This document shows positions 1-10,974 of a stretch of 64,000 nt of DNA, in pieces (the first letter of the stretch is position 1; the number at the start of each line of letters is the position of its first letter). The notes below the pieces were generated by a model. It searched no databases and was not told where the DNA came from. It was given only the letters and a program-made list of their open reading frames with translations. Made by a program: the position numbers and the translations under genes. Origin of the DNA: Epithemia pelagica. Lineage: Eukaryota > Bacillariophyta > Bacillariophyceae > Surirellales > Surirellaceae. The stretch lies in contig OX337231.1 in NCBI GenBank assembly GCA_946965045.2, forward strand, positions 124,001 to 188,000, written 5' to 3'.

Positions 1-3000
1 CTTGAACTCGGGTCCTGCCACAATATATAACTTCTCCCCAGTCAATGCTTCAAGATACGCATTCCCAATGTCTGCTCCCCATACTTCTAGATCGTTCAGA
101 GATCCAAGGAATAAAGCAATTCGTAGGTTGCGAATAGAAACAACTCCAGAGTAGATCGTTTCCACAGGTTCCTTTGTCAAGTGTCCATCTGCAACAAGTC
201 GTGCCTTGTGCCTACCATCATGTTTCACATCAAAAACGAGATGCACTCGAATCTTTTGATATCCCTCAGGTGCATTTGATACCTTGCCATTTGTGAAGAT
301 GGCCTTCCCATGGTCCTTGAATGTCTCATATGATTGTATCTGAGACAGTTCCAATTCAGTTGCGTCTTGCCACCTTGTGGTACCATTTTGTTTGTCAAGA
401 TTGACAGCCTCGGCGTAATCTCGAGGGACTTGGAATCCAAACTTATACTTGACTGATCGACGTACTTGTTTGATCCTTGATTGTTTTGCAGCACGTATCA
501 GGCGTTTACTCGTCTTGACGTAGCGTTTCAGGTGTTTCCATCCTGGTTCGTTGAGGAGCCCATGCTTCTTTCCATATATGGCAACAGTGATTGGGTCGTC
601 GTTGGCAATAAGGGAGAGTGGTTCATAGGTTGTCTCCCCAGTTTCCCAATCCACAAGCAAGTTATACTTACTCCCCTTATAATCCGGGTCGGTTGAAGAC
701 AGTGGGCCTTGATGTGCAATAACATCCCTGAAACGGAACAAATTATCTCCCGAGGTCTGCGCTTGATTGTCCCTCTCAATATACTCCATCAACTGGTTAT
801 AAGAGATCATTTCATCAACGTCAGAATTTGTCTTGCGGTAGATGTACTTGATGCGTTCTTCTTGCTTGAGTGATTCTTCATTAAGATCTACAACTCGTTT
901 GACAACGCGTGCTCGATGACGCTCCCCATTTTCTTCAGTGTCGCATAGGAAAGTGCGTCCTATCATGTCTTCGTAATCGATTGTAGGCATTGGTTTGGAT
1001 GGATCTTCACTTTTACTGCGAATGAAGACAGTGTCAGCCTGCTTATCAGTGTCATCTTTCGGAGACGTCTCCCCTGAAGGTCGATCCACACGAAGGTTGG
1101 GTGTAGTGGAAGCGACACGGCGAACAGCGGAACGGTAGAGGATATGGTTGTCAGCAGACAAAATCTTCCATGTAAAAGCATCACCAACGTTGTGAGCAAA
1201 ACCAACCCAATGGCCAAGTTTCTCATCGGTCGAAGAAGGGTAGGGACCAGACGACGGTTCGGAGGGGTCAACACGATAGTAGACATCATCCCAGAAGGGA
1301 AAGAACAGGAGGTGCGAAATGTCGGGAGGGTGACCGGTGAGAGCCTCAATAGGGGTACGTCCAGAGTGTGCATGTGAAGAAGAATGATTCAATAAGTCAC
1401 AGACATATTCAAGGCAAAGTAACCAAACATTGGCCGGGCATCCAGTTGCATTCATGATAGCGTTCGTCATTCGTTTAACGGTCTGATAACGATTCTCGGC
1501 TTTGTTCTGATGCTGGTGGTATGGTTCAGTATCGTACTCCCCGATGAGCAAGGTGCGAAGGATATCCTTAACCTTATGGGAAATGAGAGATGAACCTCCA
1601 TCACTAATGAGTGTCTCCATAACACCTCGCATGCGTATATTGTCTTGAAGAGTGTTCACAAATTGCTTGGTAGACTTGATACCGTAAATATCAGTGACAA
1701 GAGTATCGCGGCCAACAAAAATTTGAGCCACCTTTCCACCATGATCAACAGCAGGTGTATCAGAAAAGATCGAGTCGGTAGCAACGGGTTCATGACGACG
1801 TGGTAGATTCAGGATAGGGTTGCGTGCCTTGAAATGTTTCTTGAGAGTGTCACAGTCAAAAGTCACATTAGCATGTCGCGTAGTATGCTTGAAAGTATCG
1901 GCAATAACTTCCTCGGATTGCCAACCAAAGAAGGGACGAAATTGTTTCCAATCATGTTCTTCCACATAACGACGATGGACAGATGCATGTTGAAGGGTTG
2001 GGTCTTCACCATTAGCATCAGCATAGATAGAGAAATATGTGGTGTTGTCGGGTCCGTGGTCATAAGGAAGGTCAAGGAGAAGATTGAGATTGCAGACAAC
2101 ACGATCAGTATACTCCCCATACGTGTCATATGGATAATGTGCCATACTGCCGTCGGTCTCAACCTGATGCCATGTAGTAGAAGCATCATGCTGTGGATCT
2201 GAATGAGTATGGTCAAGAACAGAGGGGTCCCAAGTAGATGGCGAAGTAAAGATGATTTGCGGCAATCGGTCCATGTCATCATCAGAAGGGATACCTAATG
2301 AGTGGATAAAGGCGAGTCCATCCTTGATACATAGAGGTAAAGCACGTCCATCAAGGGTAGTGATACGTTGCTTTCCATCCACCTTGACAGAACGTTCATC
2401 CACAGATAGCCCATAATGTTCCAATTGACAAGGCGCATGTATAGACTGTCCTTTTCCATAGTATGCATATTCGTTGAAGATGCCAACGATTGGTCCATCA
2501 TTAGTTTCAAACTTGGCAGCACAAGTGACAATGGGGAGACCAGTAAGTTCGTGGTTGTCGATTCCCACAATCGTGATGTTGCGACCTGTCTTGGAAAGGA
2601 TACGCATATCAGCTCCGGCTAAACCACCATTGGCACCACGATCAATGAGTTGATTCCCAGTATAAGTCGACTTTCGAGAGAACATATATTGAGTCATGTG
2701 GATCTTCTGCTTGTGCTCATTCTGTTTGAAACTAATTTTCTTACTCGTCTTGGATGCGGCATTGGATAGAACATTAGACAAATCAGAAGCTGGGTGATTG
2801 ATGTCGGTTGACGTCATTGCTTGATGGATGAGTTGGGTGGCTGGATCGGAATCATCCTGCGGATATGTGGGGTTGTCCAGGTCATCGAAAACATCTTGAC
2901 CAGGGTCAGGATCAGGTTCAGGATCAATGTCAAGGGAGTGTTGCTGTACTTTTCTTGGACTCGGAGTAGAAGCTTGCACGTTCTTGTTATACTCAACAAT

Positions 3001-4356
3001 CATCTTGCGAGCATCCTCAGGAAGTTTAAACCATAGGTCACGAGGAAGACTGGCTTTTGGAGATGCCGTGTTATCATCTTGGACATTGGTATTGTTTATC
3101 TGATATGCATCGTCTTCCTGAAGGGATCCCTCAATATCATGTTGTGTTTCGTGTTGCTCGTGTTGCTTGACACTACGACGACGACCAGTTGCAGAAGATT
3201 GCGTGACTTGATCATGGTCATATGCTGCGTCCATCAAAATGGAGAAGTACGACTGATAACATAAAGACTTTGCTCCAGACTTCGTGTTGACAACGTTGTC
3301 CAAGATTTTAACTCTGCGAAGGTCAGGTACCTTCTCGACAGCTTGCATAAGAAACGTCATCCTGGTGTGATCAGGTATGCGATCAGAGAGATCAACGAGG
3401 TTATCGAGTAAACGTAGTTTGTCTTGGAAATGAAGCAAAAATTGACGTGATGATCCACGCCATGTATCATCGAGGCGAAGGTTGGAGATGTAATTGGTTA
3501 ATCGTAAGACCTCTCGTTTTGCTAAGTCTGACTTCGTATGCAATGTGTGAAGCTTCTGTAACACTGCTCGTGCGTCTTCATCATGTTCATGTTCGCGAAC
3601 ATAAGCTCTTCCTTGATCAGTCTGGATGATGCGCACAAGGACGGAGTATAGGAAGATTTGTTGCTCTTGGAAAAGTTCTGTTGCATACGTATCATTCGTC
3701 GGCGGCTTGTATCGGAAGTCAAGAACATTAGATAAACCTTGGGCTTTTGCTGTGGTCTTGAAAGTCCTCCAGAACGTGTCGTAGTATCGTTCATCCTTGA
3801 ATGTTTCATATGCCATAGCGTCACGCTTGGTTCCCTTCTTGAATGCGGTTAGGTCCAGTTGGGACTGTGATGCAGCAGAAGTAGTACTAAACGATTTGGG
3901 TGACGTCGAATGGGATGGAGATTTCATAGGTGATACTGGGTCATTGATAGGGCTTCCGGAGCGAAAGTCAGTGTTTATCCTCCATAGATCAAATTCTGCC
4001 TTGGTCAGATTCATCCAGGTTGCCTTGGAAGGTATACCCTGAATGTCGATACTCGTTTGTCGGAACCAATGGGCAAGCAACTTGATCTGCTGGCTTGTAT
4101 TGACATGTAGATCGTGCATTTGTTTTCCTGACTTGTATTTTGTCATACTATCCATGTTCTTCTCAGGGTCAATTGCCATATGTTCAATGATACTAAGGAT
4201 ATCATCAAAAGCATGATGGTGCATCCATTTCACGAGTACATCGACCCTTTCCTTGGAAAAGTTGAACAACACCTGAGTAATATGATCAAAGACTTCTTGA
4301 TCAGATATACTTTGATTGGTGTTGAACTCTGGTGTGGTCGGTGTAGTTGGTTCCAT
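1..4356 (-). CDS. Ty1/copia retrotransposon gag-pol polyprotein (3' end beyond window)
   Basis: Encodes the structural protein plus protease, integrase and the start of reverse transcriptase of an LTR retrotransposon. Reading the minus strand from ATG 4356, the frame was open in every stretch I translated (about half of it) and reaches position 1 without a stop, about 1452 codons. An in-frame TGA lies about 100 bases upstream and no other ATG lies between. Residues 1 to about 550 are polar and gag-like. The protease motif DRGANGG begins near residue 572, a diatom variant of D-S/T-G. The integrase has D in ATDSIFSD, D in LISDGGSS and E in HQNKAENRYQTVKR, followed by a conserved TPIEALTGHPPD block. 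The reverse transcriptase start shows KARLVADGHLTKEP and ADIGNAYLEA just before the edge. The RT active site and RNase H lie outside the window. The open frame suggests a recent, possibly competent insertion. Copia assignment is firm; a diatom CoDi-type lineage is likely. Confidence 0.93.
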   Translation of the reverse strand, partial: MEPTTPTTPEFNTNQSISDQEVFDHITQVLFNFSKERVDVLVKWMHHHAFDDILSIIEHMAIDPEKNMDSMTKYKSGKQMHDLHVNTSQQIKLLAHWFRQTSIDIQGIPSKATWMNLTKAEFDLWRINTDFRSGSPINDPVSPMKSPSHSTSPKSFSTTSAASQSQLDLTAFKKGTKRDAMAYETFKDERYYDTFWRTFKTTAKAQGLSNVLDFRYKPPTNDTYATELFQEQQIFLYSVLVRIIQTDQGRAYVREHEHDEDARAVLQKLHTLHTKSDLAKREVLRLTNYISNLRLDDTWRGSSRQFLLHFQDKLRLLDNLVDLSDRIPDHTRMTFLMQAVEKVPDLRRVKILDNVVNTKSGAKSLCYQSYFSILMDAAYDHDQVTQSSATGRRRSVKQHEQHETQHDIEGSLQEDDAYQINNTNVQDDNTASPKASLPRDLWFKLPEDARKMIVEYNKNVQASTPSPRKVQQHSLDIDPEPDPDPGQDVFDDLDNPTYPQDDSDPATQLIHQAMTSTDINHPASDLSNVLSNAASKTSKKISFKQNEHKQKIHMTQYMFSRKSTYTGNQLIDRGANGGLAGADMRILSKTGRNITIVGIDNHELTGLPIVTCAAKFETNDGPIVGIFNEYAYYGKGQSIHAPCQLEHYGLSVDERSVKVDGKQRITTLDGRALPLCIKDGLAFIHSLGIPSDDDMDRLPQIIFTSPSTWDPSVLDHTHSDPQHDASTTWHQVETDGSMAHYPYDTYGEYTDRVVCNLNLLLDLPYDHGPDNTTYFSIYADANGEDPTLQHASVHRRYVEEHDWKQFRPFFGWQSEEVIADTFKHTTRHANVTFDCDTLKKHFKARNPILNLPRRHEPVATDSIFSDTPAVDHGGKVAQIFVGRDTLVTDIYGIKSTKQFVNTLQDNIRMRGVMETLISDGGSSLISHKVKDILRTLLIGEYDTEPYHQHQNKAENRYQTVKRMTNAIMNATGCPANVWLLCLEYVCDLLNHSSSHAHSGRTPIEALTGHPPDISHLLFFPFWDDVYYRVDPSEPSSGPYPSSTDEKLGHWVGFAHNVGDAFTWKILSADNHILYRSAVRRVASTTPNLRVDRPSGETSPKDDTDKQADTVFIRSKSEDPSKPMPTIDYEDMIGRTFLCDTEENGERHRARVVKRVVDLNEESLKQEERIKYIYRKTNSDVDEMISYNQLMEYIERDNQAQTSGDNLFRFRDVIAHQGPLSSTDPDYKGSKYNLLVDWETGETTYEPLSLIANDDPITVAIYGKKHGLLNEPGWKHLKRYVKTSKRLIRAAKQSRIKQVRRSVKYKFGFQVPRDYAEAVNLDKQNGTTRWQDATELELSQIQSYETFKDHGKAIFTNGKVSNAPEGYQKIRVHLVFDVKHDGRHKARLVADGHLTKEPVETIYSGVVSIRNLRIALFLGSLNDLEVWGADIGNAYLEALTGEKLYIVAGPEFK

Positions 4357-4439
4357 GATTGCTCGACTTGGTGATGAGATATGTTGATATGTGTCCTGCA
4401 ATGTCTTAGTCGAAAACTTTAGTAATGTCTTGTGCTTCG

Positions 4440-4575
4440 TGATGAGAACCCGGATGTAAAAGTCTCAACCCGGATGTGTGGTGTGCCTTCTGAACCCGGA
4501 TGTGCCACGTGTGTGCCACGTATGAAGTACCCGGATGTGTGTTGTGATGTCCAAAAGGTAACCCGGATGTGCGGA
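4440..4575. repeat. Short direct repeats ACCCGGATGTG in copia leader
   Basis: Five imperfect copies of ACCCGGATGTG are spaced about 20-35 bases apart just upstream of the copia start codon. On the element's own strand they read CACATCCGGGT. They lie between the putative primer binding site and the gag ATG, so they would be in the untranslated leader of the genomic RNA. Confidence 0.7.
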
Positions 4576-6580
4576 ACTTGGTTTTGTCTCCGGTTTGGTG
4601 TGAAAACTACTTAAAGTTACTTATTCTTGGTCACTTCCAGACTCGTTGCGGTGATCGAGTTGAACCGGAGATTCAGTAACAGAAGGCGGCTTGTTCGTCG
4701 TACTCGTAGTAGTCCTCAACAAAAGTGGTTCACTGGTTGGATGAGTATTGGGAAGGTAGTTGCACGGAGTCCTGGTGCAGCTTGAGGTCCTGGAATAGGA
4801 GAGGGTTGGTGACCCTAGCCTTAGCCAGGCTGGCCCTGTTGATGGGTTGAGTAGCTTTGTCCTCTAACTCTTGTTTGTTGTGGTAGCTCAATCTGTAACG
4901 GGTGTTGATGGGTAAGTGAGGTTTCAATTGCAACTGCAGGGAAATAAGCAGTGAGACTGTTAATCTAGTAGAATTCCGTCAGTACACGCTCTAGAAGAGC
5001 CACAATCGATTACCAACTGATACCAAGGTTCTCCACGGGTCAGAGAACAAAGGAAACCCAAGGGTTCTATCGTAGGGATAGCCAGGACACTGAAGACGTG
5101 ATGATATGGTAATGTTAATGATTGTGAGCTTACTACTAGGTTTGGTGTGTGAGATTTCCATTCTTGTTGTCGATCGTGTGAAATAGGTTCTTGGCGGTGA
5201 TAGGTCTGGAATGGTTGGAGTTGATGTATGTGAGGTATATAACATGTATATGTGCTTGTATATCATATACAGCCTCAACGATTCTTGGCTAAAGTTGGTA
5301 TATGTAGTTTTGTTGGCGCGTCCTTGTTTGCAATCTTGAAATAGTGGGAACGATGATATGGTCTCGCGTGATCGTGATTCGTGCCTTGTGTACTTAGACC
5401 GTTGGGTCGGATACATGATCGCCACGCTCGGATAGTTCTTGCGCGCATCTTGACGAATTTGGGCGCGCACGCTTAGGGCATAGGTCAGGCTCGGATGTTC
5501 AACGGATGATCGTTCGTTGATAGGATATCAAGACCAAAGTTGAGTCTTGATAGCACGTTCGTCAATCTGTTCTCACTTTTTGGTATATGCGACCGAAATA
5601 TAGGTTGAGCTAGCGCGAAGCTAGGTATGTAGTGTGGATATAGGTGATGTAGGTGATGTTTGAATCCACGGGACTCGACTAACCGATGAGGTGCCGAACC
5701 TAACCGATGATTTTCGGTGAGAGTTCTACTAGGCGCGAAGCCCCTCTAACTAAAAATCATGGTCCAGAGATGTTACATGGATGATTGTTAGGTGGCGGTG
5801 GACCTCAACCTCCTTGAGGTGCGCAATGGCAATGGCCATTTCCACGAACGAGTGTCGCGTTCATCACGACTTTGGGAGTCAGATTCAGATGATGGTATTC
5901 TTTGTCCCCAAATCCCACAAACGTACGAATTTTTGATTTTTAGTTCGCGCTGCTCGCCTCAATCTACGAGTACTGATCCGAATTGTGCCTTATGCCCTTA
6001 CTTCCGACCACGAACAATAATAAAGTAGCTCTCTTAGTACAATAAAGTGGGCATAAGGCATAAGGCATGAGGTGAACGGTGAACATTTCAAATAATGACG
6101 TCCGAACCTAAGAGCGGGCATCACGCCCAACGTAGATCGCATTCTGGTTGGTAAGCTGGTCTTGTTCCTGACAATCAATATATGCCCACACACCCTCGGC
6201 TTAAATGGCTGTTTTTTTGTTCTTGGTTGGTCCTCAATAATTAGCAGCGAGTGAGGAACGGTGCACCGTTTGGAGATTTTTCATGGCAACCCAACCGACC
6301 TGGCCATGAAACAACACTCCGTCCTCTCCAAAGAGAGCCAACCGTGCCCTCCAAACAACAATGGAGCGACCCCTAAGTGGTTGACGATCTTCCTAAGCAG
6401 GGGAATGTCTCAACGCCGCTGACGCAACGGTAATTGCAAGCCCAACGCCCCAACATGGGCCAACAACTAGAGACTATGCTTCTAATTTTTCGACAAGAGC
6501 GTCCTTTTGGAAAGGTCCAAGAAACGAACTCGTTTCTCGTCGTCGCTTGTCCATTGAAACCATTGTTGAAAAGTAAAACC
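4576..6580. other. Copia 5' flank, LTR candidate region and intergenic DNA
   Basis: No convincing gene. The part next to the element (about 5030-5760) is where the 5' LTR of the minus-strand copia should lie, but the other LTR is outside the window, so its ends cannot be fixed. A 159-codon minus-strand frame at 4991-5470 has no recognisable domain and is probably chance. From 5800 to 6580 I see only AT-rich intergenic DNA leading to the next gene's promoter. Confidence 0.5.
5018..5027 (-). promoter_or_regulatory. Candidate retrotransposon primer binding site
   Basis: On the minus strand this reads TTGGTATCAG. It resembles the TGGTATCAGAGC site that many copia elements use to pair with the 3' end of initiator tRNA-Met, but only the first eight bases of the core match. 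It lies about 660 bases upstream of the gag ATG, a plausible leader length. The preceding bases do not end in the usual CA of an LTR, so the call is weak. Confidence 0.35.
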
Positions 6581-8046
6581 ATGATCAAGACTCTTGTTGT
6601 TCAAGGTAGTATTGCAGTCCTCCTGTTGCTCCTGTTCGGGACGGACGAGACGATGGCTGCTACTCCGGTTGCCGCCTCGCAAGTTGCTCCTCCGGCGGCC
6701 GCTCCCGTTGCTATTGGTGGCATCAACACGATTGAGACTGCCGTTGAACCACTCGCGGTCTGCAAGACTTTTGAGGTACTTGCGGACGAAAATTGCCAAA
6801 GTCAAGCGACCGCCCAAGCCTTTTACGGTGGACCTCGCGATCCAGATACATTGTTGTTTTCGGTTTCTCGCTCAGCCCCGTACGGTTTGGGCACCACTAC
6901 TGTCAGCTTGACCGTCGACGACAAAGCTGCAGGCATAGAAGAAGCATGCGACGATGCTTCTATCAAGGTGCTACCACTGGTACAGCCGATCTGTAACAAT
7001 GTGGTTGTGACGGCCAACTCGAGCTGCCTTGGTTCCGTCACAGACGTCAAAGAGTTATATGGTGGAACTTGTGTCGATGATAATTTACTGGCTTTTATCG
7101 TTTCCGAATCAGGGCCGTTCCCTGTTGGCACCAGTAATGTTCAGTTGACGATCATTGATGGTTGGGGGGAGCAGAAAGATGCAATGCTTCCATCACCGTG
7201 ACGAGTACTACACCCGAATGTTCGAATGGTGGTGGTTCTGGCAAGAGCCCCATCTTCTTGTTGGTCAAGTTATTGTTCCGATGGCTCAAGAATGGTGGGT
7301 TTGAGAAAATCATTGATTTAATCGGTGCGATTGGTGGAAACGGCAAAGGAGGAAAAGACAAAGGAAAGGATGGTAGTCGTCGCAACGGTCGTCGTCATCC
7401 TCGTGCGGCCGCAGCAGGACAATGCCAACTGTTTGAAAGCAAGGGAGTTCCGACTGCAGTCAATCCGAGCGCCACTCAACAGGATGTGCAAACGATTTTG
7501 GGCCACATGCAAGATGGCACGAGCGTTTCGGTCTCGACGCTCCGTTCCCTCTACCTTTCCTTGTTGTCCGGTTTGGACCTGGACGACACGACACAGATTG
7601 ATTTGGAGGTCTTGGTGGAAGATGCCTTGACTGCAATCGACCTCAATGGAGATGGATCGATTGATGCGAGCGAAATGGATCAAGTGCAGCTCCCACGCCA
7701 GATGGGAGACTTCCTCTTTGATGATGTCATGGCGTGCACGTCATCCAACTTTCAGACGTCGTCTGGAGAAACATGTGTGACACCCGATAATGTCGTGGAT
7801 TTTTTGAACCAGTTTTATGCTGGTACCGAGGTGGTGAGTGCTGACTTGGCTCGGGAGATTCGTGAGAAGAGTGGTTCCGATGCCTGTTACACCCGTGAAG
7901 AGTTTGAGGCAGCGTTTGGTGGCGCTGCTCCGACGCTTTTCGAGAAAGAAAATTTGTTGGCGGGTGTTGCGGCTCACCAGCAGCAGTCCACGGTTGCTGG
8001 GACGGCTGGCGTGGCTGGTGCAGTCGGAACCGCTGCTGGAATGTAA
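6581..8046 (+). CDS. Secreted HYR-like repeat and EF-hand protein, frameshifted
   Basis: A secreted protein of about 488 residues if one frameshift is bridged. ATG 6581 starts a signal peptide with a VLLLLLFG core and an Ala/Pro/Val stretch. Two cysteine-containing repeats of about 85 residues follow (C-KTFEVLADENCQ... and C-NNVVVTANSSCLG...), each ending in a PxGTxxVxLTxxD strand. This is the pattern of the hyalin/HYR-like extracellular fold. The frame then ends at a TGA at 7199-7201. The next frame carries the expected end of repeat 2 (CNASITVTSTTPEC) and a helical domain with a canonical EF-hand loop, DLNGDGSIDASE. The switch falls in six G at 7164-7169, and one extra G would restore a single frame. 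This could be a sequencing error or a true lesion. A Gly/Lys/Arg-rich linker joins the halves. Extracellular calcium-dependent adhesion is possible but inferred. Confidence 0.75.
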
Positions 8047-8189
8047 GAACAGGATTCGCTTTGTTGTGTTGTACACGACGATGAATGAGTACTATAACAC
8101 TACCTCCCTCTTAGCAATAATGAATGTGTATGTTTTCTGTATGCTTCTTCTCTACTAGGTAGACGACATTCTTGGCTTATATGATACGA
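8047..8189. other. 3' flank of HYR-like gene
   Basis: AT-rich spacer after the stop codon. I see no coding or structural signal. Confidence 0.5.
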
Positions 8190-9466
8190 TACTTGTCATG
8201 GGTCGTTACTATGCTTCAGCGAATCTTGAAACTGTCTCATATGTGACCCTTGTTGCGACAACACACAAAAGTCTCGCGAACCAATCCGGACCCTCCCAAA
8301 TACCATTGGCCGAATATCCCCCACAAAACCAGCAGAAATCATCGTCCCTCTCAACTGTGGTTGGTCGAATATTCCCCCCAGCAAATGCCCAATTCCGAGA
8401 TCAGCAATCATCAGAGCTACAGGAGAATCATGAGGACCGAGACACTGGGATCCTCCGGCCATGCGGCACTGAACGCGTCGTCTGTGACACCCCAGTCTCT
8501 GGAGGACAACGAACAAGGCAAGACGCTCGCACTATACTGTCTGTCGTGTTGAACTTGTCGTCGTCGTTTCTCGTCCAAGAGGGTACAAAGCCCTTCACCA
8601 CAACCCACAGACACCAATGACAACCACCGAAGACATGATGGTTGTTGGTTGGTTGGATGGAGAGGCGTCTTGGGTTGACAAATGGCTGATACCCATAACA
8701 ACGAACCACTCTCCATAAGATCACATTCTGGTCGTGTTGTAGGGACACTTGTGTGTGTGTGTTTCAAGTTGGGAGGATTCAACTCGTGCACCACCCATGT
8801 CATGTTCGTTTGGCAACGCCTTGTTGGCGTGTCTACAAGACACGAGCGAATGGTTTCTTACCGCTGGGAATGTTGTTGTTGTTGCAATAGAGAGCCGCGA
8901 ATCCAGTCATACCGGTTGTCCTTGTGTCTCGCCACAACACACGAGAATCGTGACCCTGACGACATGTGTGTAGTAGGAAGACGACCACCCCCAACCATAC
9001 TCCAGGACCACCATTAGTGTCAGGAGAGCATTCGGATGTTCCCTCCTTCCTGGAGTGGTGTTGACAACCACAAAAACAACCCACAAGGAGAGAGCTTGAT
9101 TCGTGGGTCATTTGGAACCAGGACACTTGGTCCGACCACCAAGCCCACGACGGGTGCTGGACACAGGACCATTGTCACCTCTTCCTCCTCTTCCAGCTCT
9201 TGCAAACCAGTGGCACTGCTGGGACGACCCGTACGACGCCTTCAGACAGCCAAACACAGGACGGCAACGAGGAACGAGCGTGCACAGCAGACAACGCGGC
9301 CACCCTGTTCAGGTAGAAATGTATGACACGAATTTGGATTTGATGCGAGAGGAAATCGTTTGACAGCTCTGTTTTTGTGTAGGGTTGTTTTGTATGTCAA
9401 CTCAAAATCCAAGAAACGTCCGATAGCCGTCGTCACTTCTCCACACAAGGATATAATAGGACCCTT

Positions 9467-9563
<97 letters not shown>

Positions 9564-10150
9564 TTGACGGTACGAACCTCCTGTACCATGGCCAATGCAC
9601 GGTTGATATTCGTGTCTGGTATACTGGCCGCGTTCTCCAAACAAGGGAACGTCGTCGTCCTCCATCTGCCGAATCCGGTCCATGGGCAGACAACGAAGAG
9701 GTGGATTTGGCACACACACCGAGTCCATGCCGTTTGCGACGTGACGTCTCCATCAAGTCACTGCCGCCGCCGCCGCCGCCATGAATGGTTGGGTGGGGAT
9801 GGGGATGTGCGCGACCCACCGTTCCACACACAACTGCAGTGTGGCTCTTGGGGTGTCGAGCCGAGTCGAACCTTCCGACCGGTCGTCCAGGGCGTTTCGG
9901 TTGGGTACACTTGTTGCAGCCTCTCGGAACCAGGTCCAGCCGTCCCCGCTCTGCCATCCAAGTGTGTACCGTACGGTCTACCCTCTTGGTCCAGGACCAC
10001 GACACGACCAGATCGATATAGTCGTAACCAAAACACTCTCCATTGTGGCCGTGTGTTGTGGACCGTAAAAGGTCTCTAGCAACGGGTCGTCATTCCTTTG
10101 GACTCTTGGTGCGTTGTGTGTTGTGTGTAGACGGCGCCCATTGAACGGAG
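8190..10150. repeat. Dispersed repeat family R1, copy 1
   Basis: Non-coding sequence with many overlapping open frames on both strands, none resembling a protein family. It aligns in the same order and orientation with 12800-14340. Shared blocks include GAATCTTGAAA near 8221 and 12840, CCAATCCG-ACCTCCCAAA-CC, GTCTGTCGTGTTGAA, CAAGAGGGTACAA with CACCACAACC, and TTTGGCAACGC-TTGTTGGC. Similarity is diffuse and interrupted by indels, including the GT tract inside this copy. It is clearest from about 8190 to 9350. It may be an old non-autonomous mobile element or a segmental duplication. I could not define its ends or terminal repeats. Confidence 0.6.
9468..9562. repeat. GT dinucleotide microsatellite, 95 bp
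   Basis: An uninterrupted GT/TG run of about 47 units inside repeat copy R1-1. The other copy lacks it, so it expanded after the copies separated. Such runs create false Cys-Val and His-Thr open frames. Confidence 0.98.
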
Positions 10151-10972
10151 GTCTTTGGTTCCTGTTGCTTCGTCCGAAAAAGAAAACGGTCACGAATCCT
10201 TGTGGATGGTCTCGTTCCACAGATCTCATGGTCGTGTATCAAAGACAATGACAAGGAGTCTCATCCTGTGTGGCAAGGGGCATGCCATGAACGACGATCT
10301 CTAGATAGATGTGTCGTGCCTTGTTGTTGGTGTGGCGTGTGGCTGCCGAGGCGCATGGGGGTCCCCCAAGTTTTGTTTGCGATGAACCTGTCATTTCTAG
10401 ATTTCAGAATGGAGACGGGCTAGGCTAGGTAGCCTCGAGGTAGCTCCAAAAGTGCTATAGGCTATAGCACAACAACTATTATTGGTCGGCTGTTATTGAA
10501 GCTGTCCTGAGAGAATACTGAAAAAGAAAGCCGAGAATAAGAAACAAGAGAGAAAGTGACGTACTCTCTTGAATATGGAAACAGGGATCAGTCGCCGGGT
10601 GCCGGTTGCCGCTCGTTTTCTGGTCATTTATCACCTTACTATTTACTATCCTGTATCCTGTCTCCACCAACTATCAATGCAAACTGCAACCCATACTGAA
10701 GCCAGATAGATTAGGGACAATTATTGTTTATAGTACTAGCCACTACATGAGAGGATCACTCTGGGATCTGGGATCTGGGATACCTCAAGCTGATTGTGCT
10801 TTCTAAAGATACTCTTGCTATCTCGATGAGTCCCGAATTCCTATCACTCCGTGTAGTTTTAATTGAAACTATCTAAATGTAAAGAGTAGAGAATCTTGTA
10901 ATCCAAAGTGATACGATAGGGCGTTCTATCAATATATTAGTAGTATGTAATTCCAGGCGGGGTTCTAATTCC
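10151..10972. other. Intergenic, no gene seen
   Basis: AT-rich DNA with stop codons in all frames at short intervals. Only minor direct repeats are visible, for example GATCTGG repeated near 10765. Confidence 0.5.
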
Positions 10973-10974
10973 TA

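Noticed and set aside
963-2570. Several 90-140 codon frames within the first 2.6 kb
   Set aside because: Out-of-frame or antisense to the long copia frame, which runs off the window edge and carries all recognisable motifs.
4991-5470. 159-codon minus-strand frame
   Set aside because: Falls in the likely LTR/leader region of the copia element and shows no domain or codon bias.
9242-10005. Poly(His-Thr) and poly(Cys-Val) reading frames
   Set aside because: Direct translation of the GT/CA dinucleotide run.
8198-10080. Many overlapping open frames of 60-190 codons on both strands
   Set aside because: They overlap each other in several frames, are not conserved as frames in repeat copy 2, and several owe their length to the GT microsatellite.
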